A DNA stretch of 64,000 bases from Stratiolaelaps scimitus (GCA_019614645.1 JABWDB010000012.1:930001-994000); one strand, 5' to 3'; counted from the stretch's first letter, positions 37,299 through 49,789 are shown. Translations and numbers: made by a program. The notes: a model not told the origin generated them from the letters alone.

Positions 37299-39099
37299 CT
37301 GTAACAGCATGGCAAATAAACGCCGTATTGTATTTATATGTGATTGTATCGACGCACCTCGCATGTGTAGAGCCTCTCATAGTCCACAGACAAAAAGACC
37401 GCGTATTTGCATCCACAGCGGTGAATAGCTCTCAGACAGCTGAAACGATCAAGTGGCAATGAGCTAAGAGTTTGGTTCGGTGATAGAGACTTGCAAAATA
37501 CGGAGTGTTCTGTGTGTTCGACCGGATTGTACCTGAGATACCAACGGTTGCAGGTGCCGGTGCCCTTGAAAGTTTTATAACTATAATTAAGATAGTGGAC
37601 TTTGTAGCAAAATACAAATAAGATACATTGTTGAAATCCTTACTATTGAATTCTTTACCTTTGTCACAAGTCCGTGTACCACGTTCCCATCAATATATGG
37701 GTCTTGACAGAGGCACTCTATATTACTTAAAATTCTATTGAGAACGTGGTTAGGTCTAGTTCTTAAGTCAACGTGTATTCACAAATATGTAGTGAGGTAA
37801 ACTAGAATATAATCATTCCTTTAAATATAAGTGAAGAATAGCATATGGATGCATCTTAGTGTTTTGTCCTGATACAGCCGAATGTCCTTATTTATAATAA
37901 TAATCATAAATATTACCCAAAGAGAAAATAGAACATAAATAGACAGAAAGTAACTAAAAAAAGAAGAAGATTTGTACGGTCAAAAACATTTCGACAGTTA
38001 GACTTCAGATTTGTAAACCTGACTAGCAGTCCTCGACCTAAACCAAGCTTACATTAATAGAATTATCAAAATGAAATGTGGCAAATTACCAATTCTGACG
38101 GTGTTCAAACAGCTGCCGCTATGGAAGGCTTACTTCGAAATTGAAAGACATGGAATGTTCTTTCTGGCTCTTTTAGCAATCTGAAATAGATAAACCCATG
38201 AAGAGCTTCATGTCGGCAATGAAAACAGATATGCGGACGACCAATTCGCTCACTTTCTGGTCGAAAAATTTTCGGCATCGACTGGTGACGTTGCGGGTAA
38301 TCAGGCCTTGTTTAGTCTTCACGTTAGCGACCGTTCGATTTCCGATTTTAAGGCCACATTTAAATCGGTTTCCAACGTTAGCATATACTAGATGTCTCGT
38401 TCTAGGTCTAAACGTGTATGACATGACCCCTCAACATGACCCCTAAACGTGAGAGAAATTGACCCAATATATTTAGAATATAATACTCCATGAATCTGGT
38501 GAAAATTCCCATTTCGACTATGCCTATTGTGTCACGGTTGTGTAGATACGGCGTAGCTCATACCTTGTTAATCCAACAATCGTTGGAGGGCAAGTTCTCC
38601 TGTCATCGAATAATAGGTATTCTAGAAAGACAATAATTGTATTTACAGGCAACAATTGTATTCGTTCGACAGGCCAATGCTCAGAAGGGTGGCAGAAACC
38701 CTCTTTCCTATTCCGCCGATGTGATACATTTGCATATGATTTCAAAACGGCAGGATTTGCTAACAACCATAAACGAACAAAGGACCCAGATCCTTCGTTT
38801 AGCACCTGCCAAAAAGGGCCTCGATGCGTTGCTCCAGTTTGACAGTCGGCTGGGTTTGCTCGAGTAGGCGAACAAATAAAGGTAATATGGAGCAGACTAC
38901 TCACAGAACATGGAGTTGTTAATAGACACATACCCACATAGCTGTTGTGGCCTCGAAAACTTTTGGGTGCCATTTACCCTGCGAAATCTATGTAGTTCAC
39001 CTGCAAACATGGTAAAACGGTAACTAACTGGTCACGCTTTTGTATTGTTGAGTCTCATAGGGAAGAGAACTCTACTCGACATTTCGTAACAGCATCTCG
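37299..39099. other. Proposed intron, no independent gene
   Basis: AT-rich. The antisense pair of frames at 38524-38973 (minus) and 38637-38867 (plus) has no motif or splice support. Confidence 0.35.
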
Positions 39100-39159
39100 C
39101 TCCCTTTGCCTCTGACGACAAAAGGCAGAGAAACAGCGTGCTCCCTGAAGCCAGAAGTG

Positions 39160-39515
39160 GAAGGTTCGAGCCCCACTGCGTGACATATAAGAGAGCTTAA
39201 GCAACAACTGTTTTTCGAGCTGACCCTCAGCTGTTCCCCCATTTGACAGGCCTCAGCTCTTAACCTTTAGGTATTACTATGAGGACCTGTCGGGGCCATC
39301 TTTGCTTATTCTCTGCCTTATTCGTACCTGACAAGAATCCTCAGATAAAGAAAGATGATAAAGAACTCCAAAGATTCTCCTCGTCTGACAGGATTTGAAC
39401 CCAACACACACGCTCTTAGTCTAAAACGCTCACCACTAGACCATCAAGGGGACGTCAAAGCTTAAGCATTGTGAAATTGCAGCTCCGCTAATAAACAAAT
39501 AAACCTTTACTTTTA
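39160..39515 (+). repeat. SINE-like repeat split by a nested SINE
   Basis: The left part contains a canonical tRNA B box (GGTTCGAGCCCC at about 39163-39174) and GACATATAAGAGAGCTTAAGC. After the insertion at 39203-39458 it resumes with ATTGTGAAATTGCAGCTCC and ends in an ATAAACAAATAAACCTTTAC-type tail. The sequence on both sides of the insertion is contiguous in the copy at 44903-44976, which proves the split. The A box upstream is not clear. Confidence 0.75.
39203..39458 (-). mobile_element. tRNA-derived SINE with 9-bp target site duplication
   Basis: AGCTTAAGC occurs at 39194-39202 and again at 39459-39467, directly flanking the element. Read on the minus strand, a tRNA-like head starts near 39452. 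It has a perfect A box (TGGTCTAGTGG), an anticodon-like arm and a perfect B box (GGGTTCAAATCC). About 180 bases of unrelated body follow, ending CAGCTGAGGGTCAGC and CGAAAAACAG. SINEs are short RNA-copied elements transcribed by RNA polymerase III and mobilised by LINE enzymes. Related copies lie at 13541-13760 and 43946-44021. The A box resembles those of tRNA-Glu and tRNA-Asp, but the source tRNA is not certain. Confidence 0.85.
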
Positions 39516-40805
39516 CTTTCCCAGCCTATACTCATCAAATGTTATCACATTAAAAGCGGCTACTATACATTTGATTCGAAAGGTGATACGCTGATCCTTA
39601 CAGTGCTGTCTACCTATTTATTACCCAGTTAAGCCAGATAAACGGCAAATTCTCTTTATATCCATGTGGAACAGCTTCCTAACATTGTGAAGGTGTTGTG
39701 TTGAGTTCTCATGGTGGGGGAAATGATTTCATGACCTTCAAGGGGATTCGCTTTTGATGCGCAATAAATGGCTGGCCGTCCACCACTTCCAAACCACAAC
39801 AGTTTCTAAATGATATGCTTTCCCAGAGTCGAGTAGTCGCGCCTTCATCAATGGGCAAATATAATGGTACTAATGATGATGATATGAACAGACACACGAG
39901 ACTATCTTGATGGTATCGTGTGCCAATGTCACTGATTCCTGTTTTCATTGTAGAAACGTCAGTGTTGGAAAGTTGCCCATTTTTCAAGCGTGCCTATATA
40001 CCTGCATATTATGCCTGTGTACGTGTGTCAAATGGCGCTCCAAGTTTGTCTGACCGCGCTTAAAGATACGTTTGTACTTTAACCGGTGCACAGGTAGGCA
40101 GAGGAGAGGAGATACGAGGGGTATAATTACCTCTTTTATAATTAAAATTCTGGTGTATAGTCGCCTAAACGTCGGTCGAGATAAACTGATCGGCCGTGAT
40201 TGACTGTTTCTTCTGTCAGATGGCGCTGCACTGTGTATTAATTATACATCCCCTTAATAGGATATTGAAGCGGAGCTGTTGCGGTGGAAGTGTTGAACGT
40301 GGAACGCCCGCGGTCGGATCATTTCCGACCTGAAATAGCTCCGCCCCGATATATTATGACCTCTAAAGTGACTTCTATCGAAAACAGGTTAGCATGACGC
40401 CTCTTAATTACGAAGATAACGAAAATATTGTTCCGATCGGTGGATGGAAAGGTTTATTCAACCTATTTATTTCTTCATGCATTTTGGCGGATCCTGTGTT
40501 TGCATCAAATGATGAAACTTGGTTGCGTTAGATTAGGAATGCTGCTCTTGCAATGCCGCTCAGTGTACGAAGGATATCTGGAAAAAGAGTTATTGCTTAT
40601 CTAAATAGAATTAATAATAATTTATTGCCGTATGGAATTTTATTTCCACCATAGTGGAAAATTTCCCGATCATTTATTATAGATTGCTTTTATGACACTT
40701 TTTTTCTCGAGTTAATCCGCTTCGTTGACCTTTTCTTCACTTTTTATTCCACGTCACTCTGTCGAGTGCTGCTCATTGCGTGCTTGATAGGTGTTCAACT
40801 TGCCG
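39516..40805. other. AT-rich stretch, no supported gene
   Basis: Nothing beyond unsupported short frames. Confidence 0.4.
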
Positions 40806-40877
40806 AATATAACTATTTCGTTGGCAGTCAAACTGTTACTTACCACTACTAAGTACTATTCTATTTGAACCTTGACA

Positions 40878-41042
40878 ATGTCCGTAATTCAGTATTATTT
40901 TCTGTTCCTTTTTTGTACGATGGCCCTCTGCTTTGACAATTCAACAGCACATACTACAGCGGTGCTCAAGAGATGCGAATGCATCAATTTCGGCCTGCAG
41001 CAGTATTTCCTAGCATATAGTCGCCTCATGTGTGTGTGTGGG
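40878..41042 (+). CDS. Candidate secreted-peptide first exon
   Basis: ATG at 40878 opens a 55-codon block with a clear signal-peptide shape: MSVIQYYFLFLFCTMALC, then polar residues. A dibasic-like KR precedes a Cys-containing segment (CECINFGL, later MCVCG). A GTAGGT donor ends it in phase 0, and an acceptor ending TTTCAG at 41229 would add 15 codons before a stop near 41275. A TATAACTA lies about 70 bases upstream of the ATG. Short secreted Cys-containing peptides are common in arthropods, but I recognise no family. If the donor is not used the frame simply continues to 41093. Confidence 0.3.
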
Positions 41043-41325
41043 GTAGGTAATTTTAATTTCATAGCTCGAATTGAACAGCTTAGTTTAGATTAGGAAGTCG
41101 ATATATATCGCCGCACTGTGGTGCAACGACTCTCCAACTAGAGCGACCAACTTTCATATTGAGCCGAGCTTTGAGCCTAGCGCTATCCATTGTGTGACGC
41201 TACGGTTGACATTTTGACTCTATTTCAGTTTCCGGGTCATATTGTTGCTGATTTTGTTACGGCCTTCGCTCGTTGAGCCGAAGTGGATTAGCCTAGTGGC
41301 GCCAAGCAAAGCACCGGATCTGCCC

Positions 41326-43945
41326 GTGAGTTGGTCATCCGGGAGGCGACCACCAGCTATCCGAATCACCATGTGCACGTCTGTCAACAGACTAAGCCCG
41401 ATAAAGCAACAGCGGGTGAACACAGAGAGAATATTGCTTCCTGCCAAACGAGATGGACGGCGGCGGATGCGACATCGGGAAGGGCAGCGATGGCCGCAAA
41501 TAGGTGGATAAACCAAAAGAAGAGAATAGAAACCTAGATCTCAACTCGTCTCTTGTCTCACGAAAGATCTTAGTAATCTTATTCTCCTGTGTTGTCTGCT
41601 ATTGTCATCTATCAGTTACTAGGCATTTGCTTGTTTATTACCTATACCCGTTACCGCTATGGGAGTTTAAGCCTCACGAATTTCATGGTCAAGCATATTG
41701 AACACGTGTTGGCCGAGCGGTGCATGTGTCTCTGCATCGCTATGGATACTTCGCTATCGTTTTGGTAAACAGCTATCTATGAGATAGGTAATACAGAAGC
41801 CGTACTCAGCTATGTACAACCGTGTCGGGCCGAACAAATCAAGTTTATCACGTCACAATATGAGTAGACTCCCTGTCGTGGCAGGTGCATTTTCTCTCTA
41901 CTTATAATAGATACCTATCGGACTAAAGTACTGCGTTCAGCCTCGGACATTTGTAACACGATCTTGAGTTGTGTCATTTAAAACAAAAAGGATTTACATA
42001 TGGCTCTGTATAATAGTTTAGTCATTCTTATGTACTATCTGGAGATTATACCTATGGAAAGATATTGTGTCGCTTGACAGGGTACAACCCAGTTTCATCA
42101 TCAGACAGGGTAAGTAAACGACATGATATCCATAATGAGCGTTCATTTTATTATATTGTTCAATTTGATTATTAGTAGTGAAAATGATGATCTGCCTACT
42201 TTCGTGCTTCGAAAATGATTAATCATACGAATAATTGGTCTGGGAAAGTGTGACTCGTTTCATTTAGCATTCGAACATAATTTTAAAAGCAACTGCTTCG
42301 ATGGTTGAACACTTTCGCATGCACTTCAACTTGGAAGAGTTATTAATTTGCATTTAATCTTCCAAAGTGTTCCTCTCTAATGAACGCACAGAACAGCTAG
42401 AGGATATCTCGTCTTGTATAAGATACAGGATTTACTACGCAGCCGAGAATAATAGTACGCGCCATACCCTGTGTAATCTAATGGCTCATCGTGGTCGAAT
42501 TGGCCACAACAACCAGAACAATAAACAACAACAACAACATACAGCAGTTGGTAACGTTGTTGTCCACTTATCATTGGTCTCAATTCGAATCACTTCCCCT
42601 TTGTCGAGGCCAATCCGCATCAGTTCGTAAACCGTTTCATTATCAAACGCCCGTAGATGGATTATTACAATGAATAGATACGTCCAATTTGGTTCCAGTT
42701 GACTCTAGAAAATTAATTGGGGTTGATGGTCTATTATCCCGTCGAATATACCTAGAGAATAGATAAAGCCGATATGTGTTCATAGCTCGAACGGCAAAAA
42801 AAAACAAATCGGTTTTTGCTCGAAATACGTACGCAAATACGTAAAATACTCAAATAAAAAAAATACGTACAAATACTCAAATCCAATTTCCAATTTCTTC
42901 TAGGACAATTCGATTGTGTCTATCTATGAATAACGTTGCCGTATTCACCATCTTGCTCCGGATCGACCATTTCATTTTACCGGGTTTATTTCGGTGGCAG
43001 AATGCAAACTGTAGACTTTCAATTCATGATTGGCAAATGAACCTTACGAAATAGATATATACGTATGTTTGCAACGTATAATTTGAAATGCAGCCACTGT
43101 TGAACCTTGCATGAGGCTGTCGTGAAGCGTTTATTGAAGACCAATAATAATACCAAGTTTTTTGTTTGTTAACAGAACTGCAGTGTTTTACAACGCTTAG
43201 GTGCTCTTTACTAAGTTGAGCACTAACGTTACATAAACGGGCTGGGTTTAGTAAACGCCGTTGTTTCAGCAGAAATGAGGTGCATTTGCAATTACCAGAT
43301 TAAACCTGACGCAGGATTGTTCAACGTCTAATTAGTTAATCAGATAGCTTCAAACACCCTCTTTACTTTCAATTTTCATGTTTGTATCAACGGAGGCCAG
43401 CGAATATTCTAGTCGATACAGAATCAGTTACAGGGCTAAGGTCGTCGAAGGCAACGAACCATGTTTGGAGGAATCTGCGATCAAATTGAGGTTGAATCGG
43501 CTGTTTCGAGCGGTTAGCCTTTATGCGGCTGCTTCCGCATGAGTAAATATAGAAAGCGCGTCTGCGTCTGAGCTATCGAAAAGGAGCGAGCCAGTGAGTT
43601 CCCATTTGGATGTCCCATCGATGGCAAAGCCAATATTCGTCATCACCAGCAGCAGCGGTGGCGTTCGCGGCAAGTCGTCCGCATTGAAACTTGGCCGTGG
43701 CCTCTTTGATTCGATGGAAATCGAAAAGAGAGAATGCCTTGACACACGCGGAGAGAGATGTTGCTGTTAAGCATCTGTCATCTCCGTAGGCTCAAAAGTT
43801 GATCGGCGGAAACTTCGCTTCCTTTCCGCAGGCCAAACCCCTGCAGCATGTAATCGAAGTCTCGCGAGCCGGTGGCGGTGCTTGGAGACTGTGAATAGAT
43901 ATGTTCGCTGTGAGTCGACCTGAAGGGAACGAGTGATATTTATTT
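41326..43945. other. Stretch without supported gene
   Basis: Frames at 41220-41516 are open on both strands with no recognisable motif. A tRNA-like A box (TTGGCCGAGCGGT) occurs at about 41710. A degenerate AAATACGTAC repeat lies at about 42824-42880. A short GC-richer block at 43521-43745 has an open minus frame and a good acceptor, but nothing identifiable. Confidence 0.35.
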
Positions 43946-44021
43946 AGCTGTTTTTCGGCTGACCCTCAGCTGTTCCCTTATCTGACAGGCCTCAGCTCTT
44001 AACCTTCTAGGTATTACTAGT
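43946..44021 (-). repeat. 5'-truncated SINE copy (3' end only)
   Basis: This matches the 3' part of the element at 39203-39458: the CGGCTGACCCTCAGC block, GACAGGCCTCAGCTCTTAAC and GGTATTACTA all recur in the same order and orientation. The tRNA head is missing, as expected for an incompletely reverse-transcribed copy. Confidence 0.8.
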
Positions 44022-44560
44022 GTTTAGTGGTATTTATTAGTGAAATAAATATAACGAAATAATGTAAGTATTCTTTCGACCAACTCATTTATTGAACGCC
44101 TGTTTTGCGTATCAGTATAACGTACGTGTACGTAATATAAAAAGTTAGGTCATTTTTTCAATAGGCCGAGTGGTTTGCGCACGGATAAATGAAAATTGTG
44201 GGGCCTGTATTTAGTTATTAAATTTGGATGCAACAATAATAATAATAATAACAAAGGGGTTTTACTTGAGAACGATCATATAAAATAAATTCGAGAACGA
44301 CCTTGGACTTTTACTTTATTGACATCGGACAACAAAGGACTATTAATATACTAGAATAGATTCGCCTCAAATTCAAATTGGCCACATGGTGTGCTAATTG
44401 GTAGTTAACTGCGCTGTATTACTTTTGGAGAGGATTATTTAAATATCCTCTAATTTCTTTAAGGCCGATGATGCCTGCAGCAGAGTGTACGAGACAAGAA
44501 GCTGCTCCATGTTTGTACAGCGAGGTTAAACAAGAGGTGGGTCGAGATATACATTCATAC

Positions 44561-44793
44561 CTGACCTTGACATGCGTGCGCTGAAAACCATCATTCTGGA
44601 CAATGGTTCTATCCATATCGGGACAGAGAGAAAGGCGGCTCAGTTGTGTTATCGCCTTAGCGGCGCGAACTTCCGTAAGTCCCCGGAGGGACAGGGCAGT
44701 TTTTGAAAGCGTAATCCCCGAGACGAGACCTCTAAAACGATGGCACTCAAGGTTCACCCCCGTTTCTATGATACTCAACCACACTGGGAAGAG
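44561..44793 (-). CDS. Candidate internal exon (unrecognised minus-strand gene)
   Basis: A 233-base block with an excellent acceptor (GCTTCCGTTCTTTGGCGCAG) and a good donor (GTCAG followed by GTATGA). It starts in phase 0 and leaves two bases. The product has leucine-rich spacing (ALSLRGLTEVRAAKAITQL). The minus frame stays open beyond the donor to 44419. A plus-strand frame (44603-44896) is open antisense but looks less protein-like. No family recognised. Confidence 0.35.
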
Positions 44794-44902
44794 CTGCGCC
44801 AAAGAACGGAAGCACAGCATTTCGATTATGCAAATATCGATGCCCACCGCTGCCTCGAAAACTAAGCATAATCATATATCACGTATTATTATATAATTAT
44901 AC

Positions 44903-44976
44903 GAAGGTGAAGGTAAAGGTTTATTAGTTTATTAAAGGAGCTGCAATTTTACAAAGATTAAGCTCTCTTATATTTG
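44903..44976 (-). repeat. SINE-like repeat, unsplit copy of 39160-39515
   Basis: Read on the minus strand it gives ATATAAGAGAGCTTAA, then AAATTGCAGCTCC, then AATAAACCTTTACC. This joins the two flanks that are separated at 39202 and 39468. It therefore represents the pre-insertion structure. No tRNA B box is recognisable upstream in this copy. Confidence 0.75.
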
Positions 44977-46743
44977 TGGAAGTTGTAAGTTCGTCGAGCG
45001 GTTCCTCTTGTGAGGCTGTTGATATAATCACGAATACGAAATGCGAGCATTTCGTATCGAAGACGAAAGACAGATGCATTCGGATAATTAATACAGCTTA
45101 CAGGTCTCAATTAGGTGATTGATGCATTATATTTGAAAGGCAGTCAGAGAAATAGTTCTAAGCAATGATAATAATTATAGTAGTATCAAAAATTGTAATC
45201 GTCGTATGCACTTTTGTTGAATGCAGTACCGAGTGATGTAAAAATATTGAAAAATTTGTGTCTAGGAAATGCACAAACATTTAGCACTGCAACGTTCGCA
45301 TTTCAGGACTCGATGTAAAGTGTGAGCTGTATATAGTGTGAGTATTACAAGGTTAAAATAACGCTAATATATATTTCACATATAAATGCGTACTCGCTCG
45401 GGTGCAAGGTTTGCATAGGAAGGCAGTCCAAATGAAGCTTGTGTTTGGTGCTCTATTTACTAATAGTCGAACATTTCTCAGACTGGACGTGGCCACATGA
45501 CAACAATTTCCCAACTGGCAACTGAGACCTTTCGTCTATATGGATTATCCGAATGCATCTGCTTTTCGTCTTTTATCGAGCATTTCATATCCACTAAGGG
45601 CTGAGGAAGGCCAGCTACAGGTCGACCATCTAATTAGAGACGTTGGGGAATTTTAGTCTTAGACGCAAGTGCGAAAGTGCACACGGATGTGATACGTGAT
45701 AGGTGATAAATGAATGTGAATATTAGGTCACATGTGAAGTGGTCAAAGTCACTGGTTTAGAGACTGGACTCTTGCGTTGAGAGCGAATGCTGTAAACAAG
45801 AGAATAACTAATGGAACATAGCCGACAGTATAATGTAGAGGATGCGGGATTGGCTGATGAGACGATAGTATATGCAGAGAGAGAGAGAGAGACTGAATGA
45901 TAATGGACTATTAAACAAGATTTGTACGCAACACGTGACTTGACTAAAACACTACAGTGGCTAGATCTGGAACAGTTAAATAATCGAACATTTGTAAGCT
46001 AAAGTTGCGAAATTTCTCCAGTGGCCTGGAAATGTGAACCTATACAGATGCAGATATGGACAACATTCAAATGACTGTTTAGACATGTCCGCAGAGATGA
46101 AAAATGTAGATAGTGGACAAATTAAAAGTAGCCATTGGCCAGGAGTCTTATCTCACTTGTGTTTTAACCTGAAAGAGTCTGTCGTTAGGTTCTTTGCACG
46201 TAGTATTACGCAATTGTAGGCGAGCAATACAAATTAGCAGCAATATTTATGCAGCTGCCGCGACATAGGTGAACTGCTGAGTTTATACTCAGACTTCTGT
46301 GATATTTATTATGGGAACATGGCGCGCTGGCTAACGCGTTTATCTCAATGTGCCGAGTCAGGAATCAACCTAGCCCGGGCTGAGTTTGCCTTTTTATTCG
46401 AGACTCTCTAGTAGGTGTACCAACGAGTGTCTCACCAACCAATAGGGTGCTAACCCAATTGCTTTGCAAGTCTTAAGTGGCTAAACGAGCTAAATCAACG
46501 TCTAGTCGCTGTGCAAGTTATAAAACGAGATTTTGTCATTCATCATAGGTGTAAGCAACTAAGGTGGTTAATGCTTACGTGGCGACTTCCATTTATTTCA
46601 AGTTCACGGCGGAGGTTTTCCTATAACATTTTATATCGTTTTAGTCAGCCATGTAAATATAAGTTCTGATATTCAAGTTTTATGTGTGAGTGTGTCGAAT
46701 CAGCTGCAATTCTATGCTTCGTGACATTATGACTAGTTCATAC
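44977..46743. other. Proposed intron
   Basis: Contains a (GA)n tract at about 45876-45892 and a tRNA-like A box (GCTGGCTAACGCG at about 46328) that may be a decayed SINE. No gene supported. Confidence 0.35.
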
Positions 46744-46899
46744 TCTGTACTCCCTCATATTCTCTGTAAAGTCGAAAACAACATTTAACGTTACGAACGT
46801 GTAAAACCGTCGGACGTTGAAAACAGACAAACTGTCTGTCTCACAACGGATGTAATAGTATTCAAAACATTTCATCTCAGGCTCAACAAGGATAATCAT
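46744..46899 (-). CDS. Candidate internal exon (unrecognised minus-strand gene)
   Basis: Exactly 52 codons, phase 0 at both ends, between CAATGGGCAG and a donor TACAGA followed by GTATGA. The product looks beta-rich (FYTFVTLNVVFDF) with two Cys. It joins in frame to the blocks at 47258-47388 and 44561-44793. No family recognised. Confidence 0.3.
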
Positions 46900-47257
46900 C
46901 TGCCCATTGTTCATTCTCAACGATTATTCTAGAATCATGTAATTGTGATGAATTGAAGCCCCCCCCCAGCGATATCCAGTTAACCAAACATAAATCAAAG
47001 CGATTCTATGGACTTCCTACTGAAACGATTAGTGTTCTTCTGTATTGTATACGCAGGGGCTGTAATTACGAATCGATTTATATGAACTACTGAAAAAAAG
47101 AAGAAAAGAACAAATACAAACTATTTTGGTAAGCAGCGTCTATAAATGAGCGTACCAAGAAACGCTGTCTAATTTCCTCAGCTGCGTGAAAGTTTGTATT
47201 GGAAAGAGGTACGCAAGGGTAACCTTCAAAACTCCCTCCCTCGAATGTGACACTCAC

Positions 47258-47388
47258 TGACATTGAAAACCAATGGATTCTAATAGACACTCGAAGGATA
47301 GTCGATTTCCAAATAGAAACGCTTTCAAAGTCAGCAGGGCCCTCACCATTGTTTTCCAGACACTCATTGGGTTTAAAAGTTGGCACCT
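47258..47388 (-). CDS. Candidate internal exon (unrecognised minus-strand gene)
   Basis: Entered at AACGGAACAG and left at ATGTCA followed by GTGAGT, a strong donor. It begins with two bases that complete the codon left by the block at 47469-47682. The gap between them is 80 bases, a typical size for a short arthropod intron, and it contains in-frame stops that splicing would remove. The product contains FKPNECLENNGEGPADF. The unspliced frame also continues to 47087, so this could be a retained or different exon. Confidence 0.3.
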
Positions 47389-47468
47389 CTGTTCCGTTAG
47401 ACCTCCAAAGAATATTTCATATTCCTGAAACCTTAGCGGACAGTGTAAGCTATATTAGCTAGGCTCAC

Positions 47469-47682
47469 CGACATATCTTCGGCTACACCCATAAACCAGT
47501 TTAACGTTACTAGCCAAAGGGACACTGTAGAGAATTTGTTCAACCGGAGCTAACATTTTAATTGTAACCATAAAGTCCTCCCACGTTAATTCCGTCCACT
47601 CATACGTTGCTATGTTCTCTGTCTGGCTACATCCGAGTTTCAAAGATACACCAGAGATCATGGGACAGAGCCTCGACAACAC
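47469..47682 (-). CDS. Candidate exon (5'-most block of proposed minus-strand gene)
   Basis: An open frame with protein-like composition (YEWTELTWEDFMVTIKML), ended by a GTGAGC donor that leaves one base. Its upstream limit is uncertain: acceptor-like AG sites occur at several points before and inside the frame, and no convincing ATG start is seen. Further exons may lie upstream. Confidence 0.28.
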
Positions 47683-47690
47683 TGTCGGGT

Positions 47691-49780
47691 CTCGTCATTC
47701 ACTGCAATTGACTGACGCAAATTACACGTCCTCGGCCTCCCACGCCTTTGAACGCCAAACCCTAAAAAGACTGACTTGCTAACCCTAAAAAGTCCTAGTG
47801 CAGTCTTTTCCTATCGTCATGGCCGTCCAGAAACAGTTCTCATTCGTCCAACAGCGAACAACGCGAGTTCATTGTAGTACGGCTGTTACGTAGCTTCCTA
47901 AATGTACAGTCCGGCTATAGTGCACAAAGCCAATAAGAGAAGAGAACGTACTCGTCCTTCGTCTCTCTTGCCATCATCAGGAATTGTAGTAGGACCTGAT
48001 GGGTTTGGTGTGGTTGGGGGGGCCACACCAACCAGCTGGCCAGCTGGCCATAATGGCTACGTGAATAATAAACAAAATACGACGCGTTAGTTATGCACAG
48101 CAGACAGTATGAGATAACAACCCGTATTCGTAAATTCGTTAGCGTCTCCTCCACCACCCTTGGAATCAACAAGAGAAACTAAACGAAGCAAGTGCCGGAA
48201 GCAAGTGAAGAACGCTGCAACATTATCATTACCATTTTTCGCTGCTTGCAGTCGCACACTTGTCAAGGAAAATGGAGACACACACAACCGCCATTATCTC
48301 TTTGTTTGCCTTCCCTGCTGCAGCTACGGTAGTCTGTCGTGCTGGCACTTTGTGTGATTACTCAGAAATAGATCGAATACAATGTATAGATAAAATGATT
48401 TGACGTCAGTCGAGTTGCCTTTATATTCGCTTAGTTAAGAACGGGCGGCCGGAGGCTGTGCGATCAGTTGGATGTGTACGTAGAAAGTGTAACGAGCTTA
48501 AAGAGTCCTCTGAGATGGTTCTCAAAGATCGACAGCTCTGACGGGTCAGATGAAGATCTTGGCGTAGCCAAGGTCACACTTCCGGACCGTTGTACGATAG
48601 TGTCGAAGAAAATTAATCGAAGCGTTTCTTTGATCGGGATTCACTCATTAAAGTATAATGGCATACGCAGGCATCAAGGCTATGAATGCAAATGTAGTTG
48701 ATAAACACAACGCGATACCGATAAATACATTCTCAATTCTAATCGACGAGACCATTGGGCTCTGGAGGTGTATTGAATTTACCTTTCCAGTTTGTTTTAA
48801 GCTCATTTCAAAGATAAATAGATGAATAGAAGTTGCCTTGTTTTAACCGCTCTGACAGTTGTTGACATTATTGTTATTGTTAGTAAATAATATCATGTTT
48901 GTTGTTATTGAATATATTTCTTCATCACATTTGACTGGTAAATCACGAAAGAATAGTTGTTATTATTATTAATATAGTTTAACTTTTGTAACCACTTTGC
49001 CGCAGATCAAATACATGATGCATGCACAAGGGCCGGCACACATTTGGCATTCAAGGCCTGCATAGTTATATACTCTGGGTTCAGCGCATTACTTTGATGC
49101 AGGCCTTTATTCTAGTAACGCGGACGGTAATAATCATAAGAATGATAATAATAATTATATTAACAACATTCACATGCAGTGTGCTATAGCAACCGAAAAC
49201 AGAGCTGTTCCTTTGGCTGCTGTAACGGCGTCCGTGTGGTGGTTACTCATCATATGTCATTAATGTTGCCCTTATGGCTGCTCAAACCTATGACGAGGAG
49301 CAGAGGGTAATCCGTAAAGAAAATCTAATGAAGCAGTCACATCGCAGTGATGGAACTCGTCAGTAGTATCCCGTACTCCACGTGAAGAGTAAACCTCAGA
49401 GACGTTGACGGTGAATTAAAGCTATTTGGGAAGTACAATGCATTTATAGCTGCGTGCGCGGCTTTTGGGCGTGACCTTTATCCACGGTTTATTCTACTAT
49501 AGTAAGTAAGAAATAATTTCCCCAAGCACAAGAGCTGAATAATAACTAAGGATCAAGCGCGCCACGTGACGCTATGGCTTCGAGCATTGCACAGCGAGCG
49601 TATATAAACACACTGTACGTGATGATGATAATAAGTAGCAAGCGTTATTTCAGCGCACGCGATAGCTACTAGCGAAGCGGCTTCCCGTTGGTTGTGTACT
49701 GTAACACAGTCATACGTGTATAGGGTGGTAGTGAGAACAAGCGTCCAGATAACACTCACCCTATTAACAGACTCGTTGTC
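47691..49780. other. Mixed stretch with weak frames only
   Basis: Open frames at 48087-48287 (minus) and 48468-48701 (plus) have protein-like codons but no splice pair or family match. A short palindromic patch (CCAGCTGGCCAGCTGG) lies near 48032-48047. I support no gene here. Confidence 0.3.
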
Positions 49781-49789
49781 CACCCGTAG

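Noticed and set aside
41220..41516. Overlapping ORFs of 89-98 codons on both strands
   Set aside because: No family resemblance, and no single frame is favoured; the acceptor at 41229 is used only in the tentative secreted-peptide model.
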